Source: Zestomonas carbonaria (GTDB taxonomy: Bacteria; Pseudomonadota; Gammaproteobacteria; Pseudomonadales; Pseudomonadaceae). From it: a stretch of 60,484 bases of DNA. A model generated the notes under the pieces. That model did no database searches. It worked only from the letters and a program-made list of their open reading frames with translations, and was not told the origin of the DNA. The stretch is from NCBI RefSeq assembly GCF_904061905.1, contig NZ_CAJFCI010000035.1, forward strand, positions 1-60,484. The letters run 5' to 3'. Made by a program: the position numbers and the translations under genes. Shown piece by piece: positions 24,061 to 33,277 of this stretch (its first letter is position 1; each line of letters starts with the position of its first letter).

Positions 24061-26259
24061 ATGGAAATTAAGGTCAACTTTCTTGACAACCTTCGGCTAG
24101 AAGCCAAGTTCGATGATTTCACCGTGATCGCCGACCAGCCGATCCGCTACAAGGGCGATGGCTCGGCTCCGGGGCCGTTCGACTACTTCCTGGCTTCGTC
24201 GGCCTTGTGCGCGGCTTACTTCGTCAAGCTGTACTGCCAGACACGCGGCATCCCCACCGACAATATCCGCCTGTCGCAGAACAACATCGTCGACCCGGAG
24301 AACCGCTACAAGCAGATCTTCAAGATCCAGGTGGAACTGCCGGCGGACATCTCGGAGAAGGATCGCCTGGGCATCCTGCGTTCCATCGACCGCTGCACAG
24401 TGAAGAAGGTCGTGCAGACCGGACCCGAGTTCGTGATCGAGGAGGTGGAAAACCTCGATGCCGATGCCCAGGCGCTGCTGATGCCCGCGCTGACCTCGGG
24501 CGGGGGCACGCGCATCCTCGGCAAGGACCTGCCGCTGGAGCAGACCATCGCCAACATGTCGGAAATCCTCGCCGGCCTGGGGATGAAGATCGAGATCGCC
24601 TCGTGGCGCAACATCGTGCCCAACGTCTGGTCGCTGCATATCCGCGATGCGCAGTCGCCGATGTGCTTCACCAACGGCAAGGGCGCGACCAAGGAAAGCG
24701 CGCTGGCTTCGGCGCTGGGCGAGTTCATCGAGCGGCTGAACTGCAACTTCTTCTACAACGACCAGTTCTGGGGCGAGGAGATCGCCAACGCGCCCTTCGT
24801 CCACTACCCGGACGAGCGCTGGTTCAAGCCCGGCCGCAGGGATGCCCTGCCGACAGAAATCCTCGACGCCTACTGCCTGGACATCTACAACCCCGACGGC
24901 GAGCTGCGCGGCTCGCACCTGTACGACACCAACTCGGGCAACGTGGCGCGCGGCATCTGTTCGTTGCCATTCGTGCGCCAGTCCGACGGCGAAGTGGTGT
25001 ACTTCCCGTCCAACCTGATCGAGAACCTCTACCTCAGCAACGGCATGAGCGCCGGCAACACGCTGGCCGAAGCGCAGGTGCAGTGCCTGTCGGAAATCTT
25101 CGAGCGCGCGGTGAAGCGCGAAGTCCTCGAAGGCGAACTGGCGCTGCCGGACGTGCCGCAGGAAGTGCTGGCCAGGTATCCGGGCATCCTCGCCAGTATC
25201 CGCGGCCTGGAAGAGCAGGGCTTCCCGGTGCTGGTCAAGGATGCCTCGCTGGGCGGCGAGTTCCCGGTGATGTGCGTGACCCTGATGAACCCGCGCACCG
25301 GCGGCGTGTTCGCCTCGTTCGGCGCGCACCCGAGTTTCGAAGTGGCATTGGAGCGCAGCCTGACGGAGTTGCTGCAGGGCCGCAGCTTCGAGGGCCTGAA
25401 CGACCTGCCGCCGCCGACCTTCGAGAGCCAGGCGCTGACCGAGCCGAACAACTTCGTCGAGCACTTCATCGATTCCAGCGGCGTGGTGTCGTGGCGCTTC
25501 TTCAGCGCCAAGTCCGACTTCGAATTCGTCGACTGGGACTTCTCCGGCCGAGGGGAAGAGTCCAACGCCGAGGAGGCCGCCACCCTGTTCGGCATCCTCG
25601 AGGACATGGGCAAGGAAGTGTACATGGCGGTGTACGAGCACCTGGGGGCCACGGCGTGCCGCATCCTGGTGCCGGGTTATTCGGAAATCTATCCGGTGGA
25701 GGATCTGGTCTGGGACAACACCAACAAGGCGTTGGCGTTCCGCGAGGACATCCTCAACCTGCACCGCCTGGACGATGACCAGCTCGAGGCACTGCTCCAG
25801 CGCCTGGAGGACTGCGAGGTGGATGACTACACCGACATCACCACCCTGATCGGCGTGGAGTTCGACGACAACACGGTATGGGGCCAGTTGACCCTCCTCG
25901 AACTGAAGCTGCTGATCCACCTCGCCCTGCAGCGCTTCGAAGACGCCAAGGAGCTGGTGGAAACCTTCCTGCAGTACAACGACAACACCGTCGAGCGCGG
26001 CCTGTTCTACCAGGCCCTGAACGTGGTGCTGGAAGTGCTGCTGGACGACGAACTGGAACTGGCCGACTACGAGGCCAACTTCCGTCGCATGTTCGGCGAC
26101 GAACGCATGGACGCGGCGCTGGGCTCGGTGGACGGCAGCGTACGCTTCTTCGGCCTGACGCCGACCAGCATGAAGCTGGAAGGCCTCGACCGGCACCTGC
26201 GCCTGATCGACAGCTACAGGAAACTGCACGAAGCACGCTCCAGACTCATGGCCCGGTAA
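24061..26259 (+). CDS. OsmC domain / YcaO domain fusion protein
   Basis: 732 residues. Residues 1-140 form an OsmC-like domain (GDGSAPGPFDYFLASSALCAA). Residues about 150-560 form a YcaO domain with its ATP/Mg-binding glutamates in ESALASALGEFIERL and AEAQVQCLSEIFERAVKRE. The C-terminal 170 residues are helical TPR-like. YcaO enzymes activate backbone amides with ATP; the E. coli YcaO is linked to methylthiolation of ribosomal protein S12. OsmC-YcaO fusions are common in Pseudomonas, but their exact substrate is not settled. No azole-type RiPP precursor or dehydrogenase is next to it, so a housekeeping role is more likely than peptide biosynthesis. Confidence 0.9.
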   Translation: MEIKVNFLDNLRLEAKFDDFTVIADQPIRYKGDGSAPGPFDYFLASSALCAAYFVKLYCQTRGIPTDNIRLSQNNIVDPENRYKQIFKIQVELPADISEKDRLGILRSIDRCTVKKVVQTGPEFVIEEVENLDADAQALLMPALTSGGGTRILGKDLPLEQTIANMSEILAGLGMKIEIASWRNIVPNVWSLHIRDAQSPMCFTNGKGATKESALASALGEFIERLNCNFFYNDQFWGEEIANAPFVHYPDERWFKPGRRDALPTEILDAYCLDIYNPDGELRGSHLYDTNSGNVARGICSLPFVRQSDGEVVYFPSNLIENLYLSNGMSAGNTLAEAQVQCLSEIFERAVKREVLEGELALPDVPQEVLARYPGILASIRGLEEQGFPVLVKDASLGGEFPVMCVTLMNPRTGGVFASFGAHPSFEVALERSLTELLQGRSFEGLNDLPPPTFESQALTEPNNFVEHFIDSSGVVSWRFFSAKSDFEFVDWDFSGRGEESNAEEAATLFGILEDMGKEVYMAVYEHLGATACRILVPGYSEIYPVEDLVWDNTNKALAFREDILNLHRLDDDQLEALLQRLEDCEVDDYTDITTLIGVEFDDNTVWGQLTLLELKLLIHLALQRFEDAKELVETFLQYNDNTVERGLFYQALNVVLEVLLDDELELADYEANFRRMFGDERMDAALGSVDGSVRFFGLTPTSMKLEGLDRHLRLIDSYRKLHEARSRLMAR

Positions 26260-26274
26260 GCCGCGCAAACGAAA

Positions 26275-26296
26275 AGCACCCGGGGTGCTCTTGTTT
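26275..26296 (+). terminator. Terminator of the OsmC-YcaO gene
   Basis: AGCACC at 26275-26280 pairs with GGTGCT at 26284-26289 around a 3-base loop, preceded by AAA and followed by CTTGTTT, 16 bases after the stop codon. Confidence 0.6.
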
Positions 26297-26368
26297 CTGG
26301 TGACGAGATGCCTGGGGCCGGCGAAAGTCGGGGCCCGGGTTCGAGTTGCGAGGGGTTAGTGCTCGTCC

Positions 26369-26662
26369 TTACACAAGACTGACAAGGTTAAAGCCTGGCT
26401 TGCGGCTCACCCACGCTATCAAGTGCATTTCACGCCAACCTCGGCGTCCTGGTTGAACCTGGTGGAGCGCTTTTTCTCGACATTGAGCGAGAAATGGATC
26501 AAGCGCCAGGCGCATACCAGCGTGAAGGATCTGGAAGCCTCCATCGAGCACTACCTATCTACCCATAACGCCAATCCCCGGTCTTTTCACTGGTATCGAA
26601 AAGCCGAGGACATACTGGCGAGCGTGGGCCGAGCTGCCGAGGCGATGACCTCGAAAATATGA
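26369..26662 (+). pseudogene. IS630-family transposase, 3' fragment
   Basis: The frame holds the last ~95 residues of an IS630-type transposase: HKTDKVKAWLAAHPRYQ, then VHFTPTSASWLNLVERFFST with the catalytic glutamate, and a C-terminal tail. The first two aspartates and the HTH are missing and the frame begins abruptly near 26369. It is an inactive remnant that marks the left border of cluster B. Confidence 0.85.
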
Positions 26663-26997
26663 TCTTTATTTTTGAAACACCACACTAGGAAAATCAGGGG
26701 CCGGGGGAGTCCGAAGACACGTTTCCCCTGCTCAAGCCAGAATCTTGAGCTACTGGCCTTTTCGATACTGATTCGTTGGATTGCTCTCGGTCGCGAGCCT
26801 GCATAAGAGCTTCAGGCATCTCGTCAATGAGGCAAGGCAGAACACCCCAAGCGGACTCTGCGTCGGTAAGCGTGGCGGCCATCGAGTGATAATCGAGAAG
26901 TACTATCTGACGTACTTGATAGACCCCTCCGTTGACATCGCAGCGTACAAGCCAGCGTGATCATTGTGTTGGTCTGTCCCAGGCTGAGTGCGGCAAA

Positions 26998-27030
26998 TGA
27001 CAACTTTGTTGGCATGTACTGGCAAGTCTT
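26998..27030 (+). promoter_or_regulatory. Candidate cluster B operator, site 1 (ceramidase-like gene)
   Basis: The block starts TGACAACTTTG and contains TGGCATGTACTGGCA, two TGGCA half-sites ten bases apart. Closely related blocks lie at 33151, 40302, 45742 and, more weakly, 30069. TGGCA begins 280 bases before the start codon, but 158 of those are the MITE plus its target duplication, leaving 122, which matches the 116-132 of the other sites. Confidence 0.6.
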
Positions 27031-27062
27031 CCCTTGTTTGGCTGCTTATCGTAACGACGTAG

Positions 27063-27224
27063 CTAGGGTCTGTACGAAAAGTCGTCGACCGAAGGTCAGG
27101 CGAGGCAAAAATCGGTGAGGAACGGACCGGGCTCGCGATCGAGTTTACGAGTGCTAAATGAGCATTCCGAACTGATTTTTAACGAAGCATCACCGAGCGC
27201 AGGCACTTTTCGTACAGAGCCTAG
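27063..27224. mobile_element. IS5-type MITE with CTAG target duplication
   Basis: A 154-base element at 27067-27220 has terminal inverted repeats GGTCTGTACGAAAAGT and GCTCTGTACGAAAAGT (15 of 16 identical). It is flanked on both sides by CTAG, fitting the YTAR target of IS5-group elements. It contains no reading frame of note. It sits between the candidate operator and the ceramidase-like gene and may alter that gene's control. Confidence 0.75.
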
Positions 27225-27265
27225 GCCTTACCTTGCTCGAAGGTATCACCGCCTAGGCGAGTATC

Positions 27266-27273
27266 AATAACAA
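27266..27273 (+). promoter_or_regulatory. Candidate Hfq-Crc catabolite-activity motif (ceramidase-like gene)
   Basis: AATAACAA, within the longer AATAACAACAAG, lies 16-24 bases before the ATG at 27290 and fits the AANAANAA pattern for Hfq-Crc translational repression. It overlaps the otherwise weak ribosome site. Confidence 0.45.
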
Positions 27274-27289
27274 CAAGTAGGCCCTGAAC

Positions 27290-29887
27290 ATGAGACAGAC
27301 TCGATTGGTCCGTTTTGTGCTGCTCGCGATTATTAGCGGTGCGCCATATGCGGGTATAGCTGTGGCTGGGAGTGTTGTGCAAATCAAGGATGAGGCTGGC
27401 GCAGCCTGCGTCATGGATAGCCCTTTGAATTCCATTGGGGCAGCCTCCGAGATGGCTGTTGATGGTATTACCTACACTAGATCGCACCAGCCGGATGCAC
27501 CTGGCCCCCTGGAGTTACCTACTGATAATCCTGCAAGTTGGTCTGCTGGTGAGTGCGGCGCTGGGGGAGGGTACCGTTTTGGCAGTGGTCTTTACGACAC
27601 AACCGGCCCCTTGGGTGGTACTCCAGTGGGGCATTCCGACCTCGTGGGGCATGTGGTGCCAACTCAGGTGCCAAATGGTATCCACATGCGGCTATTTGCA
27701 CGTGCCTTTGCTGTTGAGTCCCCATGTAATGGCAAGCGCGTGATGATGGTCTCAGATGACCATGCTTTTCCCTCTGGACTACTCAGGCAAGAAATCATAG
27801 AAAAAATCTCGGCAGATCCGGTGCTGTCAGAGTTTTACGGTCCGGAGAATGTCATGATTTCTAGCACACATACCCATTCGGCCCCAGGAGGCTACGGCGA
27901 GCCCGGTGTACTGCCCGAGTTGCCGAGCGGTACGCCGCAGGCTGCCGTTGATGTATATAAAATCATCCAGGGTAGCGTGTTCAGTGTTACTCACTTCGAT
28001 GCTGATAATTTTCGCATTGTTTCCGAAGGGATTGTGCAAGCAATTCGCAGAGCTCATGCCAACCTGGAATCTAACCCTCAAACGGCTCCTATACGTATGT
28101 CGGTTGGTGAGTTGCTGAACGCCAATCGCAATCGGAACCCTTTGGCATATCGTCAGAATGCCCCATCCGAGCGCTATAGGTATATGGACTCGAGTGGTAA
28201 AGAAGTTGATGTGGACAAGCGTTTCCTGCAGCTCAGTTTTATCCGGGGAAATGGAAGCGCGGTGGGGGTGATCAACTGGTTCGGTGTGCACCCAACGGCG
28301 ATGGGGAATCACAATAGGCTGATTTCAAGTGATACCAAGGGTTATGCGTCGCTTGGTTTTGAAAAATTAATGGGGACGATTTACCAGCCGGATATGGAAG
28401 GGGCTGTTGACGGTGTGGATAACTTTGTCGCCGCATTTGCCCAGAGTGGCGAGGGCGATGCCATGACGGAGCTTTTTGCGCTGGATGCAGACGCACATGG
28501 TAATGATGCCCCGGGCCAGGGCGTGCCTTACAGATACCGGTTCGGAACTAATGACCCTTTTGAGTTTGATGAAGAGGGCTTCGCTCTTGGGGAGCGCAAG
28601 GCGGTTGCAGCTTATGGGACTAAACAGTTGGCTCAAGCTCTCAAGCAATTCGGTGAGGGTAGTCCGCTTGTCGGGGCGGTCGATTACCGGCTCTTCTATG
28701 TTGACATGAGCAAGATGACTGTAACCGATCCGGTCGTGCTGAGTGAAAATGAGTTTGCCGAGTTGCCGGCTAATCTTTATTCCGACAACCCTAAGCAAAC
28801 CTGTACGGCTGGTTCCGGGCTGGCCTTCGCGGCGGGGGCGGCCAATGGACTAGGTGCATTGGCCAGTGGATATTCATGCAAGGACATTGCACCGTTCCCT
28901 TACTTCGATGATGCTAGAAGTCGCTACAATGGCTTGTTCAATGGTCAAGGTTACTTGGCCATTTACAAAGGTAATACCCCGGCTGTTTTACCCTTTGATG
29001 GCGTTGCCACGTCTCAATTTCTAGCCCCCATCCTTTGCGCGGCGAAAGCCAGTAATCCTGCCTTCTTTTGCCAAGGAGAGAAGCCCGTATTGGCGGAATT
29101 TCCAGCAGAGCTGGCGCCGCTGCAAATTATCCGGATCGGTAATCTTGCCATTCTCGGCGTACCGTGGGAGGTCACGACGATGGCGGCTCGTCGCCTGCGG
29201 CAGACCGTGCTGGATACTTTGGCGCCAATCGGGGTGAACTCCGTCGTGATTGCAGGTATCTCCAATGCCTACCTCAACTACATGACGACCCGGGAAGAGT
29301 ACAGTGCACAGTTGTATGAAGGCGCATCAACTGTACATGGACCTTGGCAGCTAGCCGCCGTGATGCAGGAGTTCCGGCGCCTGGCTCAGACAATGGTGAA
29401 CGATCAACCGGCTCCTGATGGGCCTTCCCAGGTATTCAGCAAAGGCGATCCTTCGCCGATCACCGTCGACCTGCCTGCGCCCTTTGGCAAGCTGCTGAGC
29501 GATGCCCGGGCCCTGTACACGCAAGGGAGCGTGGTCGACGTCACCTGGCAGGCTGGATATCCGGGCAACGATCCGAAGACCATGTCCTCCTATCTATATG
29601 TGGAACGGCGCAACCCGGACGGGACCTGGGATACGGTCGCCACCGACAAGGATCCCGAGTTGGTGTTCCTCTGGACCTGGAGCCAGAGCCCGGCATTGAC
29701 GCTGCTGCATACTGTGGACTCGTCCAAGGCCAAGGCCATCTGGAGCATCCCGGCCAATACTCCACCTGGCCTTTATCGAATCCGCCATGAAGGGGTGTAC
29801 CGGACATCCGCTAAGAAAGAGCCGGTGCCCTATACCGGTGTATCCAGGGCGTTCATGGTTGCCGGGACGGCGAGTGAATGTTCTTGA
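27290..29887 (+). CDS. Exported neutral ceramidase-family protein with altered active-site motif
   Basis: 865 residues with a signal peptide (FVLLAIISGAPYAGIAVA). The family blocks are clear: HMRLFARAFAVES, SSTHTHSAPGGYG (zinc histidine), FVAAFAQSGEGD, GVPWEVTTMAARRLR (zinc glutamate region) and NAYLNYMTTREEYSAQLYEGAS (zinc tyrosine region), followed by the C-terminal beta domain. The P. aeruginosa ceramidase is about 670 residues; this one is longer, with extra segments near residues 60 and 500-560. The catalytic serine motif GDxSPN reads GDAMTE, so the nucleophile is not in its usual place. Lower GC in the 5' two thirds suggests transfer. Likely secreted or periplasmic; N-acyl sphingoid hydrolysis is the family reaction but is uncertain here. 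Confidence 0.8.
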   Translation: MRQTRLVRFVLLAIISGAPYAGIAVAGSVVQIKDEAGAACVMDSPLNSIGAASEMAVDGITYTRSHQPDAPGPLELPTDNPASWSAGECGAGGGYRFGSGLYDTTGPLGGTPVGHSDLVGHVVPTQVPNGIHMRLFARAFAVESPCNGKRVMMVSDDHAFPSGLLRQEIIEKISADPVLSEFYGPENVMISSTHTHSAPGGYGEPGVLPELPSGTPQAAVDVYKIIQGSVFSVTHFDADNFRIVSEGIVQAIRRAHANLESNPQTAPIRMSVGELLNANRNRNPLAYRQNAPSERYRYMDSSGKEVDVDKRFLQLSFIRGNGSAVGVINWFGVHPTAMGNHNRLISSDTKGYASLGFEKLMGTIYQPDMEGAVDGVDNFVAAFAQSGEGDAMTELFALDADAHGNDAPGQGVPYRYRFGTNDPFEFDEEGFALGERKAVAAYGTKQLAQALKQFGEGSPLVGAVDYRLFYVDMSKMTVTDPVVLSENEFAELPANLYSDNPKQTCTAGSGLAFAAGAANGLGALASGYSCKDIAPFPYFDDARSRYNGLFNGQGYLAIYKGNTPAVLPFDGVATSQFLAPILCAAKASNPAFFCQGEKPVLAEFPAELAPLQIIRIGNLAILGVPWEVTTMAARRLRQTVLDTLAPIGVNSVVIAGISNAYLNYMTTREEYSAQLYEGASTVHGPWQLAAVMQEFRRLAQTMVNDQPAPDGPSQVFSKGDPSPITVDLPAPFGKLLSDARALYTQGSVVDVTWQAGYPGNDPKTMSSYLYVERRNPDGTWDTVATDKDPELVFLWTWSQSPALTLLHTVDSSKAKAIWSIPANTPPGLYRIRHEGVYRTSAKKEPVPYTGVSRAFMVAGTASECS

Positions 29888-30199
29888 GGGCGTGTACAAG
29901 CCTGTCTTGATCGTAGGGCCTCCCTATGCAGAAACCTGGGATTTTCCCGGTTTTCTGCATTTTATCGGTGCGCCTCTCCATGGGGAAAGGCTGCCTGCTG
30001 GTATCGGCTTGCCCGGCGTTTTCCGGCCCCATTGCCGTACGGTCTTCTGGCGTGAACTGCTTAAAGGCTGGCACTGCTGGACAATTATCCGGCCGGGTCG
30101 GCCGTTATCCTCAACGAGATGCCTCCGCGCAAGGTAGAGCGCTGTCCCGGCGGACACCTCCTATGGCGCGGCCATGCCAATCCCTGGAGAAGTACAGCA
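29888..30199. promoter_or_regulatory. Intergenic region before the aldehyde dehydrogenase
   Basis: 312 bases. It holds the terminator of the ceramidase-like gene (29928-29963) and a weaker candidate cluster B operator at 30069-30090 (TGGCACTGCTGGACA, then ATTATCC) whose TGGCA begins 131 bases before the ALDH start, like the other sites. Nothing else is apparent. Confidence 0.45.
29928..29963 (+). terminator. Terminator of the ceramidase-like gene
   Basis: GCAGAAACC at 29928-29936 pairs with GGTTTTCTGC at 29949-29958 (one bulge), and the inner GGGA/TCCC closes further. ATTTTATC follows. Confidence 0.7.
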
Positions 30200-31630
30200 A
30201 TGAACATCGCCGCCCAAGCCAATCCTGTCAGAAGTAGCGAAGCCGAAGCCGCTCGAATCTTTGTCTTGCAGAGTGCGGCATATCGCAATACCCCCGTTCC
30301 CAGCCTCAAGGCTCGCCTGGATAACCTCAAGTGTCTGGAGCGGATTCTGCTCGATAACCAAGATGCCATCTGCGCAGCGATCAGCCTGGACTTCGGCAAC
30401 CGCTCCCATCAGGAAACCAAGCTGCTGGAGCTCTTTCTCTCGGTCGATGGCATCCGGGACTGCCGCAAGCGCCTGGGCAAATGGATGAAGCCGCAACGCC
30501 GGCAGGGTTCGCTGTGGTTTCTCGGCGCACGCAATACGGTGATTCCACAGCCGAAGGGCGTCGTGGGCGTCGTGGCACCATGGAACTATCCGCTCTATCT
30601 GGTCATCGGCCCGCTGACCAGCGCCCTGGCGGCGGGGAATCGCTGCATCGTCAAGATGGCGGCGAACTCACGCAATCTCTGTGCCTTGCTGCATCGTCTG
30701 GTGAAAGAGAACTTCGACGAACAAACGCTGGCCATCGTGCCAGACATCGGCGGCTCGGCATTTTCCAGCATGCCCTTCGACCATTTGATTTTCACGGGCT
30801 CGGCCGAATCTGGCCGGCGGGTAATGAAGGCGGCCGCGAATAATCTGACCCCGGTGACGTTGGAGCTCGGTGGCAAGTCCCCTGTTATCCTTTGCGAGGA
30901 CTATGAACTCAAGACTGCGGCATCGCGCATCCTGCAGATGAAGACCGTCAATGCTGGGCAGACCTGTGTCGCCCCGGACTATCTGTTCATCCACGAATCG
31001 AAACTGGACGCCTTCGTGCAGCACTGCCGCTCAATCGTACCGACTCGCTATCCCGCGCTCTCGACACAGGACTACAGCTCGATAATCGACCAGCCTTCCT
31101 ATGCGCGGCTGCTGGGTTACCTCGATGATGCCGAAAGCAAGGGGGCGGAAATCATCAATCTGTTGCCTGGCGATATCAGCGACAGGGTCGCCCGCAAGAT
31201 CGCCCCTGTACTGGTGACCAATGTCTGCGACGACATGCTTTTGATGCAGGAGGAGATCTTCGGCCCGATCCTGCCCATCAAGACCTATCGCACAATGGAT
31301 GAGGTTCTCAACTACATCAAGGACCGGGATCACCCGCTGGCCCTCTACCTTTTCACCAAGCAGCGGCAGATACAGGAGAAGGTCGTCTCCCTGACCCAAT
31401 CCGGCGGCGTTGCAATCAACGATTGCGGGCTGCATGTGGCCCAGCACGATCTGCCGTTTGGCGGCGTGGGCGCCAGCGGCATGGGCCACTATCACGGTTA
31501 CGAAGGCTTCCTCGAGTTCTCGAAACTGCGGCCGGTCTTCAAGCAGTTTTCCTACCCTGCGTTTCCGCTCCTCTATCCGCCATATGGCAAGGTCTTCGAT
31601 AGGCTGATCAAGCTGATGCTCGGGCGCTAG
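30200..31630 (+). CDS. Class 3-type aldehyde dehydrogenase (coniferyl/fatty aldehyde type)
   Basis: 476 residues with GGAG before the ATG at 30200. The class 3 layout is complete: APWNYPLYLVIGPL, ELGGKSP with the general-base glutamate (about 222), GQTCVAPDY with the catalytic cysteine (about 255), EEIFGPILPI, and a hydrophobic C-terminal tail (FPLLYPPYGKVFDRLIKLML) like that anchoring fatty aldehyde dehydrogenases to membranes. Its own upstream region carries a candidate cluster B operator. In the proposed pathway it would oxidise the long-chain aldehyde released from a sphingoid base to the fatty acid. It is convergent with the AraC regulator. Confidence 0.85.
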   Translation: MNIAAQANPVRSSEAEAARIFVLQSAAYRNTPVPSLKARLDNLKCLERILLDNQDAICAAISLDFGNRSHQETKLLELFLSVDGIRDCRKRLGKWMKPQRRQGSLWFLGARNTVIPQPKGVVGVVAPWNYPLYLVIGPLTSALAAGNRCIVKMAANSRNLCALLHRLVKENFDEQTLAIVPDIGGSAFSSMPFDHLIFTGSAESGRRVMKAAANNLTPVTLELGGKSPVILCEDYELKTAASRILQMKTVNAGQTCVAPDYLFIHESKLDAFVQHCRSIVPTRYPALSTQDYSSIIDQPSYARLLGYLDDAESKGAEIINLLPGDISDRVARKIAPVLVTNVCDDMLLMQEEIFGPILPIKTYRTMDEVLNYIKDRDHPLALYLFTKQRQIQEKVVSLTQSGGVAINDCGLHVAQHDLPFGGVGASGMGHYHGYEGFLEFSKLRPVFKQFSYPAFPLLYPPYGKVFDRLIKLMLGR

Positions 31631-31719
31631 CCGGGCGGCTCCCCGTCATGGGCCTGGATGGCGTAGGCCGGGTGCAACCCGCCAGAACGCTGATGGCGGG
31701 GGGGGCGTGCCGCGAGCAC

Positions 31720-32754
31720 TCAAGCCTTGCAGGCGCCAAGGGCGGCTGACGGGGATTCAAGGCCCGCTTTCTTGCGATATTCCCGGGGGGTGAGGTCGGT
31801 CCAGCGGCGGAAAGCGCGGGAGAAGGAACTGGCTTCTGTGTAGCCGAGCATCAGCGCCACGTCAGTCAGGCGGTAGTTGCTGTTGCCCACGTACTCCAGA
31901 GCCAGCGCGCGGCGTACTTCCTCGACCAGTTCGCCAAACTCCAGATCCAGCTCGCCGAGGCGGCGCTGCAGGGTGCGCACGCTCATGTGCAAGGACTCGG
32001 CCACCTGCACCACCCCCACCCGGCCCAGCCTCAGCTCGCCGGCAATGGCCTGCGATACCTCGCTGAGCAGGCTGACCGGCTGGCTGCGTAGCTTGCGCTG
32101 TTCTTCGAGGAAGGGCTGCAAGGCCTGGAGCAGGCGCTTGTTGGCGGTGTGCACGGGGAGATCGAGCAGCGACTTGTCGAAGTGGAGGCGGTTGCAATCC
32201 TGATTGAAGTGCAGCGGACAGTGGAAGGTCTCGCGGTGCAGACGCAGGTCCTTCGGTGCGGCGTGCTCGAAATCCACTCTGAGCGGGGATACCGCGCTGG
32301 CGCTCAGCTCACGGATGCAGGATAGGAAGAGCGCCAGCGTCAACTCGGCATCCTGCCGGCGGGGGAGGATGGTGGGGTCTGTGATCTGGTAGGAGATGGT
32401 CACCAGGTTGCCGCTCAGGCTGATTTCGATTTTTTCCACCTGGCTGCGGGTGACGGCATAGCGGCTGACGCCATGCAGCATGTCTTCTAGGCGATCCATG
32501 CTGCGCAGTGCCTGGCCGAGCACGCCGAGGTCCGTTGAGCGCAGAGCGTTGCCGAAGCGCAAGCCGATCGAGTCGTCCAGATGTTTCCCCGCCAACTCCA
32601 GCAGCTTGATCCAGGCGGCTGCGGAGCAGACCGCCTCGGAATCGGTAAAGACCGACTGATCCAGCCCGGCCTCCTCCAGAAAGGGGCTCAGTTGATCGGC
32701 ATACCGGCTGAGCAGGAACTCCGGGTTCATCGTGTTGTGCAGGCTGAGCGACAT
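31720..32754 (-). CDS. AraC-family regulator with PF12625-type sensor domain, SphR-like (cluster B)
   Basis: 344 residues from the ATG at 32752-32754. N-terminal ~210 residues form the arabinose-binding-like ligand domain of OruR/SphR-type activators (AAAWIKLLELAGKHLDDSIGLRFG, SPLRVDFEHAAPKDLRLHRE). The two HTH motifs (VVQVAESLHMSVRTLQRRL and LTDVALMLGYTEASSFSRAF, then LTPREYRKKAG) are intact. P. aeruginosa SphR, of this class, senses sphingosine and activates ceramidase and sph genes; the cluster B gene set makes a similar ligand likely. It is divergent from the exported helical protein gene, with a candidate operator between them. Confidence 0.8.
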   Translation of the reverse strand: MSLSLHNTMNPEFLLSRYADQLSPFLEEAGLDQSVFTDSEAVCSAAAWIKLLELAGKHLDDSIGLRFGNALRSTDLGVLGQALRSMDRLEDMLHGVSRYAVTRSQVEKIEISLSGNLVTISYQITDPTILPRRQDAELTLALFLSCIRELSASAVSPLRVDFEHAAPKDLRLHRETFHCPLHFNQDCNRLHFDKSLLDLPVHTANKRLLQALQPFLEEQRKLRSQPVSLLSEVSQAIAGELRLGRVGVVQVAESLHMSVRTLQRRLGELDLEFGELVEEVRRALALEYVGNSNYRLTDVALMLGYTEASSFSRAFRRWTDLTPREYRKKAGLESPSAALGACKA

Positions 32755-33277
32755 AGGCTGAGACTTCTTATTAGATAGTTGCCCAGGTATCCGCACGTGC
32801 GGTTCGACCCGGGTGCGGCGCGTATGGGGCAAGGCACCGCATGAATCAAAGCGTAACAATTTCATGGGAAGCTGGAAAGTCGCGCTCCCCTGCCCACATC
32901 TGGTGCAATTAGCGAGCAATGGCCCCAGGCACGGGCACGCGCCGGCCCGGGCACAGCAGTCGTATCGGCCGAGCAGACCATGGGCGCGCGCTCGGCAATG
33001 GCGATAAGGCATGAATCGCGCCATAAAACACGTCGGTATGGCTTTTCTCTCACCCGATGCCGCCGACCTCAGGGTGAGCGGTGCTTTTCCCGCCAGGAAT
33101 AGGCCCTGGCGGCACCCATCTTGGGTGACTGGTCCGCAGATCGCAGCAAATGACAAGTTCGTGGCGTGTATTGCCGATTTCTCGGCGCAGGCACGGGTTT
33201 AGGCTGGCACTCCTGGGTGGCGAGCAGGATTTTCGTTGCAGCCACGTACCCACAGTCCTGCAGAGAATGATAAATAG
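32755..33277. promoter_or_regulatory. Divergent control region of the cluster B regulator
   Basis: 523 bases without a gene. It contains a candidate operator at 33151-33177 (listed separately) and an 8-bp hairpin, CCGCCAGG at 33090-33097 with its complement at 33105-33112. A second partial motif, TGGCACTCCTGG, lies near 33204. Confidence 0.45.
33151..33177 (+). promoter_or_regulatory. Candidate cluster B operator, site 2 (exported helical protein)
   Basis: TGACAAGTTCG followed by TGGCGTGTATTGCCGA matches the site upstream of the ceramidase-like gene across both halves with a one-base gap. TGGCG begins 116 bases before the ATG at 33278. It could also mediate autoregulation of the divergent AraC gene. 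Confidence 0.6.

Larger units (their letters stand above)
26663..27289. other. 627-base control region and mobile-element debris before the ceramidase-like gene
   Basis: Contains a candidate operator (26998-27030), a 154-bp MITE (27067-27220) and a candidate Hfq-Crc motif (27266-27273, listed separately). On the minus strand at 26694-26882 a 62-codon frame shows codon structure that might be a real fragment (MAATLTDAESAWGVLPCLID), but it has no convincing ribosome site and no family I know. Confidence 0.5.

Noticed and set aside
24061..26259. RiPP (azoline-type) biosynthetic cluster around the YcaO gene
   Set aside because: No precursor peptide, dehydrogenase, E1-like partner or exporter lies next to it, and the OsmC-YcaO fusion is a common stand-alone Pseudomonas protein.
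26694..26882. 62-codon minus-strand gene
   Set aside because: Plausible codon structure but no ribosome site, no known family and surrounded by mobile debris; kept only as a note in the intergenic entry.
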